Shown: positions 1 through 8,585, numbered from the stretch's first letter. The stretch is DNA of 64,000 nt from Calothrix parasitica NIES-267 (GCF_002368095.1 NZ_AP018227.1:6464123-6528122); one strand, 5' to 3'. A program made the numbers and translations. Notes: a model not told the origin generated them from the sequence alone.

Positions 1-34
1 TAATCCAGAGTTTTGCTAATTATTCTCTATCAAT

Positions 35-2017
35 ATGCAGTTAAATAAAAAATATCAATCTCTTATTTCTCAGCTTTCACAATTAAGTGACGAGCAATTT
101 CAAAAAGATTATCTCAATCATCTTGAATGGACGGAATCTATCGCATCAATATTACCATTAATTGACGATTCAGAAGCTTTGCGGGTGGTTCGTTTAGGTT
201 TGGATGTTGATTTAATTTTAGGTGCTTTTCTGGCTGGTAAAGTTAAGCCGGAATTGCAGAAAGAAACGGTTGGTTGGATTGAGAATTTAGAAATTCTGGA
301 TAATCTAAAAGTTGAGCTATTAGGTAGAACTAAATCTGAATTAGCAATTCCTTTTTTAGCAAGAACATTAAATCAAGAAGAAGAATTGATTCGTGCGACA
401 GTTGATATGGAGCGATTTTTTAAAGGTGAAATAGAAGAAGCACCAGAAAAAGAATTATTTTATCAAGCTCTTAATTATGAACAGCTTAGTATACAAACAG
501 CTTATATTTTAGGAAGCTTTGGTGGAGAATCGTCAACTAATTTATTAATTGAAGCTTTATCAGATAAACGTAAATCAATTCGAGCATCTGCTGTAGAAGC
601 TTTGGGGAATATTAACGATGAGTTAGCGATAACAGCATTGATTGAAGCATCAAAAAATGAAGATGAAGAAATTTGTTCTAGAGCAATTCATAGTTTAGGA
701 GAAACTGGTTCGGATTTAGCCTTAGAAGTTTTAATTACTGCTTTAAATCATCAGAAAAAATCTATTGCTGAAGATGCTGTTCGTGCTTTGGGAAAAATTG
801 CTGGAGAAGTTGCGGTAGAAGCGTTAATTCACTTTTTACTTGATGAAGATGACAGGGTTTGTAAAAGTTGTGCTGCTGCTTTGGTTGAAATTGGAAATGA
901 AAGAGGAATTAGTATTTTATTTTCATTTTTAAACCATGATGATGTCAATGTACGTCAAGCTGCTGTTTATGGATTAAGAGATATCCACGACCAGCATACT
1001 TTATCAGCTTTACTTCCACTGTTGCAGGATGAAGATATTCGAGTACGTCAGGAAGCTGTTTTTGCAGTAGGACATATTATTTCACCATTTGAGACAGCAG
1101 AGAAAACCGTTAATCAATTTTCAGAAAATCAAAGATTTAATTTGGCGATCGCAATCTTGAAAACGCTCGATAACGAAGACGAGGAACTACGTCAGGGAGT
1201 AGCTTTCGTTTTAGAAAGAATTGCTGACGAATCAACTTTACCTATATTAATTGAAGCATTACAGCATAATAATCCAGAGATAAAAGCTTGTGCTGCAAGG
1301 TTATTGGGAATTATCGGAAATCCAAAAGTTTCGTATACGCTATTTCCACTATTACAGGATAAAAACCCTAGCGCTAGAGTAAATGCTGCTCGTGCTTTAG
1401 CAAAACTTGGTGATGAATCTGTAATTCCCTTGTTGACTAAAATGCTTGCTGAAGAAAAAAACCCTAGCGCTAGAGAAATTGTGATTCTTGGATTGGGAGA
1501 AACTCGGAATCCGAAAGTTATTCCAGAAATCATTGAAATCCTGCAAGAAAAAAACCCTAGTGCTAGGGAAATTGCGATTCGTGCTTTACAAAATATCGGT
1601 GGGGAATCAGCCGAAGCAGCAATAATTGATGTTTTATTGAAAGACCAAGATTATATAGTTTGCGATAAAGCTGCTTATGCTTTGGGTGTGATAGGTGGAG
1701 AAAAATCTGTAGTAGCGCTACGTCAAGCTTTATCAAACCCTAGTGGTGGTTGTGCTTTTGACCCAGTATTAGAAACTATAGTAGAAGCTTTGGGAAAAAT
1801 AGGTAGCGATACAGCAATAGAAGCGATTTTAGAACCTTTACCAACAGATACCTGTTTGGATAGCTTCGCAACTTTGACATTATTCAGATTTGGAAGCTTA
1901 AAAAATGTTCCGCAGTTGTGGAACATTCAAATCAAAGCTAAAGATAAAACTTGCTTTTGCGATGCTATCGAAGAAATTCAACTTAAACACCAACGTTATA
2001 ATCCCAATTTTGATTAA
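35..2017 (+). CDS. HEAT-repeat protein (660 aa)
   Basis: Nearly the whole 660-residue protein is built of ~31-residue helical repeats of HEAT type (pattern 'A-x-x-AL-x-x-G/I-x-x...LI-x-x-L-x-D-x-x-x-x-V-R'), as in phycobilisome-lyase-like or PBS-lyase HEAT proteins; no catalytic domain or signal peptide is visible. Such solenoids act as protein-binding scaffolds, so the partner and role cannot be read from the sequence. Repeats are acidic at the loops (EDE, DED). Three successive repeats around residues 443-515 carry the same loop motif KNPSAR, each encoded by the palindrome CTAG(C/T)GCTAG, which also occurs elsewhere in the window. The ATG at 35 is the first in frame; the upstream gene lies outside the window. 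A genuine lyase of chromophores is possible but not supported by anything specific. Confidence 0.85.
   Translation: MQLNKKYQSLISQLSQLSDEQFQKDYLNHLEWTESIASILPLIDDSEALRVVRLGLDVDLILGAFLAGKVKPELQKETVGWIENLEILDNLKVELLGRTKSELAIPFLARTLNQEEELIRATVDMERFFKGEIEEAPEKELFYQALNYEQLSIQTAYILGSFGGESSTNLLIEALSDKRKSIRASAVEALGNINDELAITALIEASKNEDEEICSRAIHSLGETGSDLALEVLITALNHQKKSIAEDAVRALGKIAGEVAVEALIHFLLDEDDRVCKSCAAALVEIGNERGISILFSFLNHDDVNVRQAAVYGLRDIHDQHTLSALLPLLQDEDIRVRQEAVFAVGHIISPFETAEKTVNQFSENQRFNLAIAILKTLDNEDEELRQGVAFVLERIADESTLPILIEALQHNNPEIKACAARLLGIIGNPKVSYTLFPLLQDKNPSARVNAARALAKLGDESVIPLLTKMLAEEKNPSAREIVILGLGETRNPKVIPEIIEILQEKNPSAREIAIRALQNIGGESAEAAIIDVLLKDQDYIVCDKAAYALGVIGGEKSVVALRQALSNPSGGCAFDPVLETIVEALGKIGSDTAIEAILEPLPTDTCLDSFATLTLFRFGSLKNVPQLWNIQIKAKDKTCFCDAIEEIQLKHQRYNPNFD
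1366..1568 (+). repeat. Three in-phase copies of the CTAG(C/T)GCTAG palindrome inside the HEAT gene
   Basis: The cores lie at 1368-1377, 1464-1473 and 1557-1566, spaced 96 and 93 bp (one HEAT unit). Each is preceded by AAAAACC and followed by AG or GG, and each reads KNPSAR in frame. The same core recurs outside HEAT genes at 9629, 34238, 50658 and 55242, so it is more than a by-product of HEAT duplication. Confidence 0.85.
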
Positions 2018-2056
2018 TTAGTATCTCTCTATAAACTCTTTCCTCTGCGCTCTCTG

Positions 2057-2100
2057 TCTTGAAAAGTTGTTCATGGGGGAAACCCCCAAGACCACACTTT
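2057..2100 (+). repeat. 44-bp foldback repeat, copy 1
   Basis: This is the first of three near-identical 44-bp units in the window (others at 23166-23209 and 35724-35767). It has an AAAGT...ACTTT outer inverted repeat and a GGGGG-AAA-CCCCC inner hairpin. It lies downstream of the HEAT gene and is followed by a GC-rich patch (2101-2143) that resembles the patch after copy 2. Confidence 0.85.
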
Positions 2101-2198
2101 ATGACCTAGCGGTCACGCTCCGCTAACGCTGCGCTCTCTGCGGTTTTATAAATCAATATTAATTTCAGAAATTTTCGGAATGATAAATAATTGTATTT

Positions 2199-2270
2199 GT
2201 AGGGTGCTGTGACGCTTTGAGTGATTCATCAAAGAAAACTTAAGATTCATATTGAGCGTCACGCACCATT
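2199..2270. repeat. ~70-bp inverted-repeat element, family A, copy 1
   Basis: The element begins GTAGGGTGCTGTGACG and ends CGTCACGCACCATT, giving complementary ends around an AT-rich centre. It is one of six copies in this window (also 2723, 6564, 50490, 51934 and 58316), all intergenic. It may fold as a hairpin in transcripts; a mobile MITE-like origin is inferred. Confidence 0.8.
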
Positions 2271-2311
2271 TCTACTGATAATCATGATTTTTTCTTGTCA
2301 CAAGTAAATAA

Positions 2312-2593
2312 ATGACTAAAATCAACAAATGCCAAGATTGTGCAGCCAATCTCGTACATCGAATTCAAGGTAGTAACCAAGGTTTATTGTGCAATCAATG
2401 TGGTGAATGGGTTCTAGTCACTACTTATATTCCAGAAATTAGGCGGGATGAAACTAGATATAAAATGTATTTGCGTTTTGCCGATTCTAAGAATAAACAG
2501 CACATCATAGCTTTGGCTAAAGCAGCAAATATTAATTTCTTACAAGCAAGAAAAATGATTCAAGAAGATAAACCTCTTATCTTCGGAAAATGA
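2312..2593 (+). CDS. Small zinc-ribbon protein (93 aa)
   Basis: The N-terminal third holds two CxxC knuckles (C8/C11 and C27/C30, in KCQDC and CNQCG contexts) that would bind one zinc ion as a zinc ribbon. The C-terminal ~35 residues (NKQHIIALAKAANINFLQARKMIQ) look like a helix-turn-helix-like mini-domain and resemble the 'I-x-x-IR-x-x-x-x-x-x-L-x-x-AK' pattern of the L7/L12 C-terminal fold. I do not recognise the family. It stands alone between two repeat elements, on the same strand as the flavodiiron genes but 370 bp upstream of them. A nucleic-acid or ribosome-associated role is only a guess. Confidence 0.7.
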   Translation: MTKINKCQDCAANLVHRIQGSNQGLLCNQCGEWVLVTTYIPEIRRDETRYKMYLRFADSKNKQHIIALAKAANINFLQARKMIQEDKPLIFGK

Positions 2594-2964
2594 AGCTGTT
2601 GTGGTAGATAGAGCGAGGAAGGTATTTGACGATTTGTCGATAGAATACGAGATTAAACCACTATTCCCATATTAAAACTACGATAAAAATAAGCTCAGCT
2701 CGTTGTACTCAAACAACAAAATATGGTGCGTTAAACGAAATTCACATTGGTATGTTTAGCTCGCTATATAGTCGTGCGTTTAACACACCCTTGTATATTA
2801 ATAGTTTCATCGAGCCTAATTACCAATCCCCCATTCCCAATCCCCAATTCCCAAATCCAAACTTAACCCATAGACATAATTGATAAAAGTTTACAATTAA
2901 CTCATGTCACAATAGAGTTGAGGCATAAATACTCAGATATAAAAATCTATTAAGGAGAAGAGTT
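2594..2964. other. Intergenic region upstream of flv3
   Basis: Holds one family-A inverted-repeat element (2723-2791), a heptamer-type tandem repeat of CCCAATC/CCCATTC units (about 2822-2862) and the flv3 upstream region. A good Shine-Dalgarno AAGGAG (2951-2956) precedes the flv3 ATG. No gene is seen. Confidence 0.7.
2723..2791. repeat. ~70-bp inverted-repeat element, family A, copy 2
   Basis: Begins ATGGTGCGTTAAACG and ends CGTTTAACACACCCTT; the ends are complementary. It is in the opposite orientation to copy 1. Confidence 0.75.
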
Positions 2965-4686
2965 ATGGTAGCAGTTACCGATAAAGTAGCGAAAAAACTC
3001 ACCATGCAGACAGCGGAAATTGCTGAGGATACAACAGCAATTCGTTCTCTGGATTGGGATAGAGATAGATTTGATATCGAGTTCGGTTTGGAAAATGGCA
3101 CTACCTATAACTCGTTTATCATCCGTGGTGAAAAGACTGCTTTGGTTGATACTTCTCACGAAAAGTTCCGCAAGCTTTATTTTGATACTCTCAACGGACT
3201 GATTAATCCAGCAGAAATTGATTTTTTGATAATTAGTCATACAGAACCCGACCACAGCGGTTTGGTTAAAGATTTTTTACAGCTAGTACCGGAAGTTACT
3301 GTAGTTGGTTCCAAAGTCGCGATTCAATTTCTAGAAAATCTGGTACACCAACCTTTCAAAAAACAAATCATTAAAAATAGCGACCGTTTAGATTTAGGAA
3401 ACGGACACGAACTTGAATTTGTCATTGCTCCCAATCTACACTGGCCCGACACAATTTTCACATACGACCATAAAACGAAAATTCTCTTTACCTGCGATGC
3501 TTTCGGAATGCATTATTGCTCCGATGCTACTTTCGACGAAAATTTAGACGCAATTAGCGGTGAATATAAATATTATTACGAGTGTTTGATGGCTCCTAAC
3601 GCTCGCTCCGTAATGTCTGCTCTCAAACGCATGGGTGAATTAGAAACCGTGGGAATGGTAGCAACCGGACACGGGCCGCTCTTATCTCATAATGTAGATG
3701 AATTAATCGGAAGATATCGCAATTGGAGTAAGAATAAAGCCAAAGCTGAGAAAACAGTTGGCATTTTCTACGTTTCTAAATACGGTGACAGCGATAAATT
3801 AGCTCAAGCATTAGCTAGCGGTGTTTCTAAAACCGAAATTGCTGTAGAAATGGTAGATTTGAGCGAAGAAATTGACTTACAAGAATTAAGAGAACAAGCA
3901 AGTCGGTTTACCGGAATTATCTTAGGAATGCCACCAGCATCCGATACAAAATTGCAAACTGCTTTCAGTACTATATTGGGTTCGGTCGGCGAAAAACAAG
4001 CAGTCGGATTATTTGAAACTGGTGGTGGTGATGACGAACCAATCGACCCAGTATTAGTTAAATTCCGCGAGTTGGGATTAAAACCTGCTTTCGGAGCCAT
4101 CAAAATTAAAGAAACTCCCAACGAGATTACCTATAAGCAGTGTGAAGAAGCGGGAACTGATTTAGGACAATTATTAAACCGAGCCAAAAGTATCAAGAAT
4201 ATGAAATCTCTTGATGCTGACTTAGATAAAGCTTTGGGAAGATTGAGCGGTGGTTTATATATTATTACCGCTCAACAAGGTGATGTAAAAAGCGCGATGC
4301 TAGCATCCTGGGTAAACCAAGCTAGTTTCAAACCCTTGGGATTAACAATTGCAGTTGCAAAAGACAGAGCAATTGAATCCTTGATGCAGGTAGGAGATAA
4401 ATTCGTTTTGAATATTCTCGAAGAAGGGAATTATCAAAGCTTGATGAAACACTTTCTCAAAAGATTCCGTCCCGGTGCAGACCGTTTTGAGGGAGTGAAA
4501 ACCCAACCAGCCGAAAACGGTGTTCCCATACTCAGCGACGCATTAGCCTATGTAGAATGTGAAGTTGTCAGCAGAATGGATGCAGGCGACCATTGGGTAG
4601 TATACAGCACCGTAGATGCAGGAAAAGTCAGTAAAGCCGATGCATTAACCGCAGTCCATCACAGAAAAGTTGGAAATCACTATTAA
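2965..4686 (+). CDS. flv3: Flavodiiron protein Flv3-type (573 aa)
   Basis: Soluble oxygen reductase that transfers electrons from NAD(P)H or ferredoxin to O2, giving water. Three domains are in order: a metallo-beta-lactamase-like diiron domain (~30-270) with the canonical ligand motif H-x-E-x-D-H intact (H92, E94, D96, H97), a flavodoxin-like FMN domain (~265-410), and the C-terminal flavin-reductase domain (~425-573) typical of cyanobacterial class C proteins. Intact ligands identify it as Flv3-like rather than Flv1-like. It is directly followed by the Flv1-type gene in the same direction. In Anabaena PCC 7120 the adjacent pair is the heterocyst pair flv3B-flv1B, whereas flv1A and flv3A are not adjacent, so this is probably flv3B (inference). 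AAGGAG lies 9 bp before the ATG. Confidence 0.93.
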   Translation: MVAVTDKVAKKLTMQTAEIAEDTTAIRSLDWDRDRFDIEFGLENGTTYNSFIIRGEKTALVDTSHEKFRKLYFDTLNGLINPAEIDFLIISHTEPDHSGLVKDFLQLVPEVTVVGSKVAIQFLENLVHQPFKKQIIKNSDRLDLGNGHELEFVIAPNLHWPDTIFTYDHKTKILFTCDAFGMHYCSDATFDENLDAISGEYKYYYECLMAPNARSVMSALKRMGELETVGMVATGHGPLLSHNVDELIGRYRNWSKNKAKAEKTVGIFYVSKYGDSDKLAQALASGVSKTEIAVEMVDLSEEIDLQELREQASRFTGIILGMPPASDTKLQTAFSTILGSVGEKQAVGLFETGGGDDEPIDPVLVKFRELGLKPAFGAIKIKETPNEITYKQCEEAGTDLGQLLNRAKSIKNMKSLDADLDKALGRLSGGLYIITAQQGDVKSAMLASWVNQASFKPLGLTIAVAKDRAIESLMQVGDKFVLNILEEGNYQSLMKHFLKRFRPGADRFEGVKTQPAENGVPILSDALAYVECEVVSRMDAGDHWVVYSTVDAGKVSKADALTAVHHRKVGNHY

Positions 4687-4836
4687 GTAGTTAGGAGTGA
4701 GGAGTGAGGAGTGAGTAATAAGTAATGAGTAATGAGTAATGAGTTAGGAGTTAATAATTATTTCCCTCACTCTCTCCCTCTCTCCCTCTCTCCCTCTCTC
4801 CCTTTCCAATTACCCATTACCTATTACCAATTACCA
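4687..4836. repeat. Heptamer tandem repeats between flv3 and flv1
   Basis: Two blocks are visible: GAGTAAT/GAGTGAG-type units (about 4690-4755) and a CTCTCCCT run (about 4766-4806). They are short tandemly repeated repetitive (STRR) sequences typical of heterocystous cyanobacteria. An in-frame ATG at 4732 lies inside the repeat and is unlikely to be the flv1 start. Confidence 0.8.
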
Positions 4837-6549
4837 ATGACAGAATCAAAACCCCGCGATGTTCAAATTCTCCCCATTGCTACAGATACAACTATCATCC
4901 GTTCCCGTAGTTGGACGCGGTTAAGATTCGAGATAGAATACGCTCTTAGTAAAGGTACCACTGCTAATTCTTATTTAATCAAAGCCGATAAAACTGCTTT
5001 AATTGACCCTCCAGGGGAAACTTTTACAGAAAAATATTTAGATGCTTTACAACAAAGATTTGATATCACCAAGATTGATTATGTAATTGTCGGTCACGTT
5101 AATCCCAACCGTGCTGGTACTTTAAAAGCTCTACTTGAAATAGCTCCTCAAATAAAATTTGTTGCTTCTAATCCTGGAGCAATCAATTTACGTAAAGCTT
5201 TAGAAAATCAAGATTTACCAATCGTGGTAATTAAGGGAGAAGAAACCCTCGATTTAGGAAAAGGACATAATTTACAGTTTATTCCGACTCCCAATCCTCG
5301 TTATCCAGACCATCTTTGTACTTACGACCCGCAAACAGAAATTCTCTACACCGATAAACTATTCGGGGCACATATTTGTGGTGACCAAGTATTTGATGAA
5401 GGTTGGAAAATATTTGTTGAAGACAGACGCTATTATTATGACTGCTTGATGGCTCCCCACGCTCGTCAAGTAGAAACCGCTTTAGAAAAAATTTCTGATT
5501 TATCTTTGAGATTGTACGCTCCCAATCACGGTCCTTTGGTACGTGAAGGCTTAATCGATATAACAGAAGCTTACCGGGAATGGAGCAAACAACAAACCAA
5601 TCAAGATAATAGCGTAGCCTTAATTTATGCTTCCGCTTACGGAAATACAGCAACCTTAGCTCAGGCGATCGCCAGAGGAATAACTAAAGCTGGAGTCGCT
5701 GTAGAATCAATAAATTGTGAAGCTGTTGAACCAGAAGAAATTAAAGCAGCAGTAGAAAAAGCATCTGGTTTTGTGATTGGTTCTCCTACCCTGGGAGGTC
5801 ATGCTCCAACTCAAATTCAAACAGCTTTGGGAATTATCCTCTCCACAGCAGCGAAAAGTAAAATTGCTGGGGTATTCGGTTCCTTCGGTTGGAGTGGTGA
5901 AGCGGTAGATATTTTAGAAAGTAAACTCAAAGATGCAGGATTCCGTTTTGGATTCGACCCGATTCGAGTAAAATTCAAACCCGACGAAAAGACTTTGCAA
6001 ATGTGTGAAGAAGCAGGAGTTGATTTTGCTCAAGCATTGAAAAAAGCCAAAAAAGTCAAAGCACCCGCTCAACCTTCCACAACTGTGGAACAAGCAGTGG
6101 GAAGAATTATCGGTTCCTTGTGTGTCGTCACAGCAAAACAAGGAGATGTTTCCAGCGCTATGTTAGCTTCGTGGGTATCTCAAGCTAGTTTCAATCCACC
6201 AGGTTTAACCATCGCTGTCGCTAAAGATAGAGCCTTAGAATCATTAATGTATTCCGGTAGCGGTTTTGTATTGAATGTATTAAAAGAAGGCAATCATCTA
6301 GGAATGATGAAACATTTTCTCAAACCCTTTAGTCCCGGTGAGGATAGATTTGCAGGAGTTGAAACCGAAGAAGCTAGTAATGGTTCTCCCGCTCTTACCG
6401 ATGCCTTAGCCTACGTTGAATGCTCCGTGAATTCACGTATGGAATGCGGCGACCACTGGTTAGTTTATGCCACCGTCGATAACGGTAAAGTATTGAATAA
6501 CGAAGGAGTCACAGCAGTACATTATCGGAAAACAGGAACGCATTATTAG
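4837..6549 (+). CDS. flv1: Flavodiiron protein Flv1-type (570 aa)
   Basis: Paralogue of the preceding gene with the same three domains: diiron beta-lactamase-like, flavodoxin-like and C-terminal flavin reductase. The diiron site is degenerate: the H-x-E-x-D-H motif reads H87-V-N89-P-N91-R92, so three ligands are replaced. This is the hallmark of Flv1-type subunits, which work with Flv3 in O2 photoreduction. The frame is open from 4732, but the ATG at 4837 (MTESKPRDVQ) is chosen because it starts where similarity to Flv proteins begins and the upstream codons are tandem repeat. It probably forms an operon with flv3, 150 bp upstream. By synteny with Anabaena the pair is likely flv3B-flv1B, which protects nitrogenase in heterocysts; this is inference. 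Confidence 0.92.
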   Translation: MTESKPRDVQILPIATDTTIIRSRSWTRLRFEIEYALSKGTTANSYLIKADKTALIDPPGETFTEKYLDALQQRFDITKIDYVIVGHVNPNRAGTLKALLEIAPQIKFVASNPGAINLRKALENQDLPIVVIKGEETLDLGKGHNLQFIPTPNPRYPDHLCTYDPQTEILYTDKLFGAHICGDQVFDEGWKIFVEDRRYYYDCLMAPHARQVETALEKISDLSLRLYAPNHGPLVREGLIDITEAYREWSKQQTNQDNSVALIYASAYGNTATLAQAIARGITKAGVAVESINCEAVEPEEIKAAVEKASGFVIGSPTLGGHAPTQIQTALGIILSTAAKSKIAGVFGSFGWSGEAVDILESKLKDAGFRFGFDPIRVKFKPDEKTLQMCEEAGVDFAQALKKAKKVKAPAQPSTTVEQAVGRIIGSLCVVTAKQGDVSSAMLASWVSQASFNPPGLTIAVAKDRALESLMYSGSGFVLNVLKEGNHLGMMKHFLKPFSPGEDRFAGVETEEASNGSPALTDALAYVECSVNSRMECGDHWLVYATVDNGKVLNNEGVTAVHYRKTGTHY

Positions 6550-6563
6550 GTCAAAGGTCGAAG

Positions 6564-6633
6564 GTAGGGTGTGTTACGGCTCGAATTAATTTGATTGATA
6601 AATTATACGTTTGAAAATGCCGTAACGCACCAC
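6564..6633. repeat. ~70-bp inverted-repeat element, family A, copy 3
   Basis: Begins GTAGGGTGTGTTACGGC and ends GCCGTAACGCACCAC; the ends are complementary. It lies 14 bp after the flv1 stop codon and could serve as the transcript 3' end. Confidence 0.8.
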
Positions 6634-6667
6634 TATGTGTAGAAAAATAATCAGCTTCTAGTAATTA

Positions 6668-6737
6668 GTAGGTTGGGTTAGGCGCAAAAATCAATTTAAT
6701 TGATAACCGTAATTTAAAAAGCGCCGTAACCCAACAT
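6668..6737. repeat. ~70-bp inverted-repeat element, family B, copy 1
   Basis: Begins GTAGGTTGGGTTAGGCGC and ends GCGCCGTAACCCAACAT, so the termini pair over ~15 bp. A double copy of the same family sits at 36509-36692. Confidence 0.75.
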
Positions 6738-6738
6738 A

Positions 6739-6895
6739 ACTTATGGTTAAAATATCGGAATTTTTAAAAGATAAATAATCAAAATTCTGATGTTGGGTTA
6801 AAGTCGGATTTATGTTTTTCGTTAATCATCAATTGACTTGTGCGACTTTTACCAAACCTACTATTGCGTCTAATAATTAATAAAATCAATAATAA
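6739..6895. repeat. Diverged AT-rich dispersed repeat, copy 1
   Basis: The string GGTTAAAATATCGGAATTT ... GTTGGGTTAAAGTCGGATTTAT ... TTGCGTC is matched in order, with many substitutions and one ~20-bp insertion, by 8409-8585. It is an unclassified non-coding repeat. Confidence 0.55.
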
Positions 6896-6905
6896 ACTTG
6901 TTTAA

Positions 6906-7553
6906 ATGAAAGTTTTAATTACAGGATTTGAACCAAATGATAACGGTTTAAATGCTTCAGAAATAGTTGTAAAATCTCTCCAAAATAATCCTCCTCAAAA
7001 GCTTCTTCAATATATTAATTCTATTGAATTCAAAATTATGCCGGGTAATACTAATACCCTGGGAAATATAGTTGATAAAACTCTTCAAGAATTATCGCCA
7101 GATATTTGTATTGGTATCGGTCAAGCAAGAGGCTACAATAAAATAACTCTTGAGAGAATGGCAAAGAATCTCAGATATTTTGTTACCTTAGATAAAGCAG
7201 GAAATGCACCCAAAGGAACCTTAATTGCTGAAGATGCTCCTGTGGCTTATTGGAGTTCTTTACCAGACCAGGAAGGTTTAGTTACCCTGCTAGAAAATAA
7301 TAATATTCCAGCTAAGATTTTAAACGATTGTGGAACTCATTTATGCAATCAAATTTTTTATCACTTCCTTCATTGGAGAGCAATTCAGAATTCTGATATG
7401 AAAGTTGGTTTTGTTCATATTCCAGCATTGCCAGAACAAGTTATTAAATACTGGCCAGAAGCACCATTTATGTCAATGGATATGACCCGTGAAGCTCTAT
7501 CGCTAATTATCAGTAAAAATATTGAAACGATTAACCAAACTAAAAACAAATAG
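6906..7553 (+). CDS. pcp: Pyroglutamyl-peptidase I (215 aa)
   Basis: Cytosolic cysteine peptidase (family C15) that removes N-terminal pyroglutamate from peptides. The start MKVLITGFEP is the family signature. The catalytic triad is visible as E83 (TLERMAKN), C147 (DCGTHLCNQIFY) and H171 (GFVHIPALPEQ). The length of 215 matches the usual ~210-220. It stands alone, 350 bp after flv1, with repeat elements upstream; no operon partner is evident. The upstream region is AT-rich and lacks a clear Shine-Dalgarno sequence, but the N-terminus aligns well with family starts. Confidence 0.92.
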   Translation: MKVLITGFEPNDNGLNASEIVVKSLQNNPPQKLLQYINSIEFKIMPGNTNTLGNIVDKTLQELSPDICIGIGQARGYNKITLERMAKNLRYFVTLDKAGNAPKGTLIAEDAPVAYWSSLPDQEGLVTLLENNNIPAKILNDCGTHLCNQIFYHFLHWRAIQNSDMKVGFVHIPALPEQVIKYWPEAPFMSMDMTREALSLIISKNIETINQTKNK

Positions 7554-7750
7554 CAAAGGACATATTTTCATTAATTTTTATTAAATTCTTCCTTGTTTAT
7601 TGTTCCCAAATTTAGCGGTTGTGCAGCACCTCCTTGTCCAAAGGAATCTAAATGATAATGCGATCGCGCATTTTTAACGACTTTTTTATAAGACGAACTT
7701 ATAAATCAAATTCAAATTGAAGCGATGCTTTTTAAAGTTATGATTTAATA

Positions 7751-8362
7751 TCAAAATTCTCCAGCCCTCTCCAAACAACTCACCAAGATACCCATTATTT
7801 TTCCCAAGTTATCAATATAATATTCTTGATTGTCAATATAAACGGTTTTTTCTTCTAATTTCAGAAACAACCAAGCAGTTCCGGTTGTAACTACTCCGTA
7901 AATCGTTGACAAAGGATTATCTTGCTTTTGATTAAAAATTTGTGCTGCGACCATTTCAGCAACACACTGTCCTATTCCCGAGGTAATTAAATCGTTTTTA
8001 GCTTCAACTAATGTGACCACGGGAGAACTTATAGCGTACATTTCCTCACTCAACGTAATCAAAAAATCAACGTAACCAGTTAAACCCAAAGAAATATCAA
8101 CATTAAAAAGACTTCCAGAAAATAAACTGACTTTTCTAGAAAGAATCTTTCTAATTTCTACTAATATTGGAATTACCAACAACTCAGATTTGGCTTTTTC
8201 TGTACTTATTGCTCTAGCTAATGGTAAATATTCTTCTAGCAATTCAACTAAAGTAGCAGAAGGTTCTATGCTGCTAACATCTTTAAACAAGTTATCTGAC
8301 TCGATTGTGGTTAAATCGAAGTTTTTCTTAGCTTTACTCAAATTGAAATTGTTGTAAACCAT
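7751..8362 (-). CDS. PD-(D/E)XK-like hypothetical protein (203 aa)
   Basis: I do not recognise a named function. The segment GYVDFLI followed ~18 residues later by VTLVEAKND fits the D...(E)xK core of PD-(D/E)XK nuclease-fold proteins, and the following helix (IGQCVAEMVAAQIFNQ) fits the conserved Q-containing helix after the motif. Cyanobacteria have many such Uma2-like or restriction-like single-domain proteins, which may be nucleases or inactive relatives. There is no signal peptide and no membrane helix. It faces pcp tail-to-tail. The ATG at 8362 gives a natural N-terminus (MVYNNFNLSKAKKNF). Confidence 0.7.
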   Translation of the reverse strand: MVYNNFNLSKAKKNFDLTTIESDNLFKDVSSIEPSATLVELLEEYLPLARAISTEKAKSELLVIPILVEIRKILSRKVSLFSGSLFNVDISLGLTGYVDFLITLSEEMYAISSPVVTLVEAKNDLITSGIGQCVAEMVAAQIFNQKQDNPLSTIYGVVTTGTAWLFLKLEEKTVYIDNQEYYIDNLGKIMGILVSCLERAGEF

Positions 8363-8408
8363 GTTGAATATTACTGTGGTTAAAAAATGCGTCGTAATTC
8401 AATATAAT

Positions 8409-8585
8409 TGATGGTTAAAACACGGGAATTTATAAATAAATTATTTCAAGTTAGCTATAGCCAAAGCACGTATAATCAAAATCTTAATGTTGGATTAAAG
8501 TCGAATTTATATTCTTTGGTCAACCATTTATTGATTTTTGCGAATTTAACCCTGCCGACTATTACTACTAAATAAAATAATCATC
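8409..8585. repeat. Diverged AT-rich dispersed repeat, copy 2
   Basis: Matches 6739-6895 in order (GGTTAAAACACGGGAATTT ... GTTGGATTAAAGTCGAATTTAT), with an extra ~20 bp in the middle. It lies between two minus-strand genes. Confidence 0.55.

Larger units (their letters stand above)
6550..6905. other. Intergenic region flv1-pcp, full of repeats
   Basis: Contains a family-A element (6564-6633), a family-B element (6668-6737) and an AT-rich segment (6739-6895) that has a diverged second copy at 8409-8585. No gene is seen. Confidence 0.7.

Noticed and set aside
4732-4836. N-terminal extension of Flv1 from the ATG at 4732
   Set aside because: The extra codons are heptamer repeat (SLPLSLSPSLPF) and lie upstream of the conserved Flv start; the ATG at 4837 fits better.
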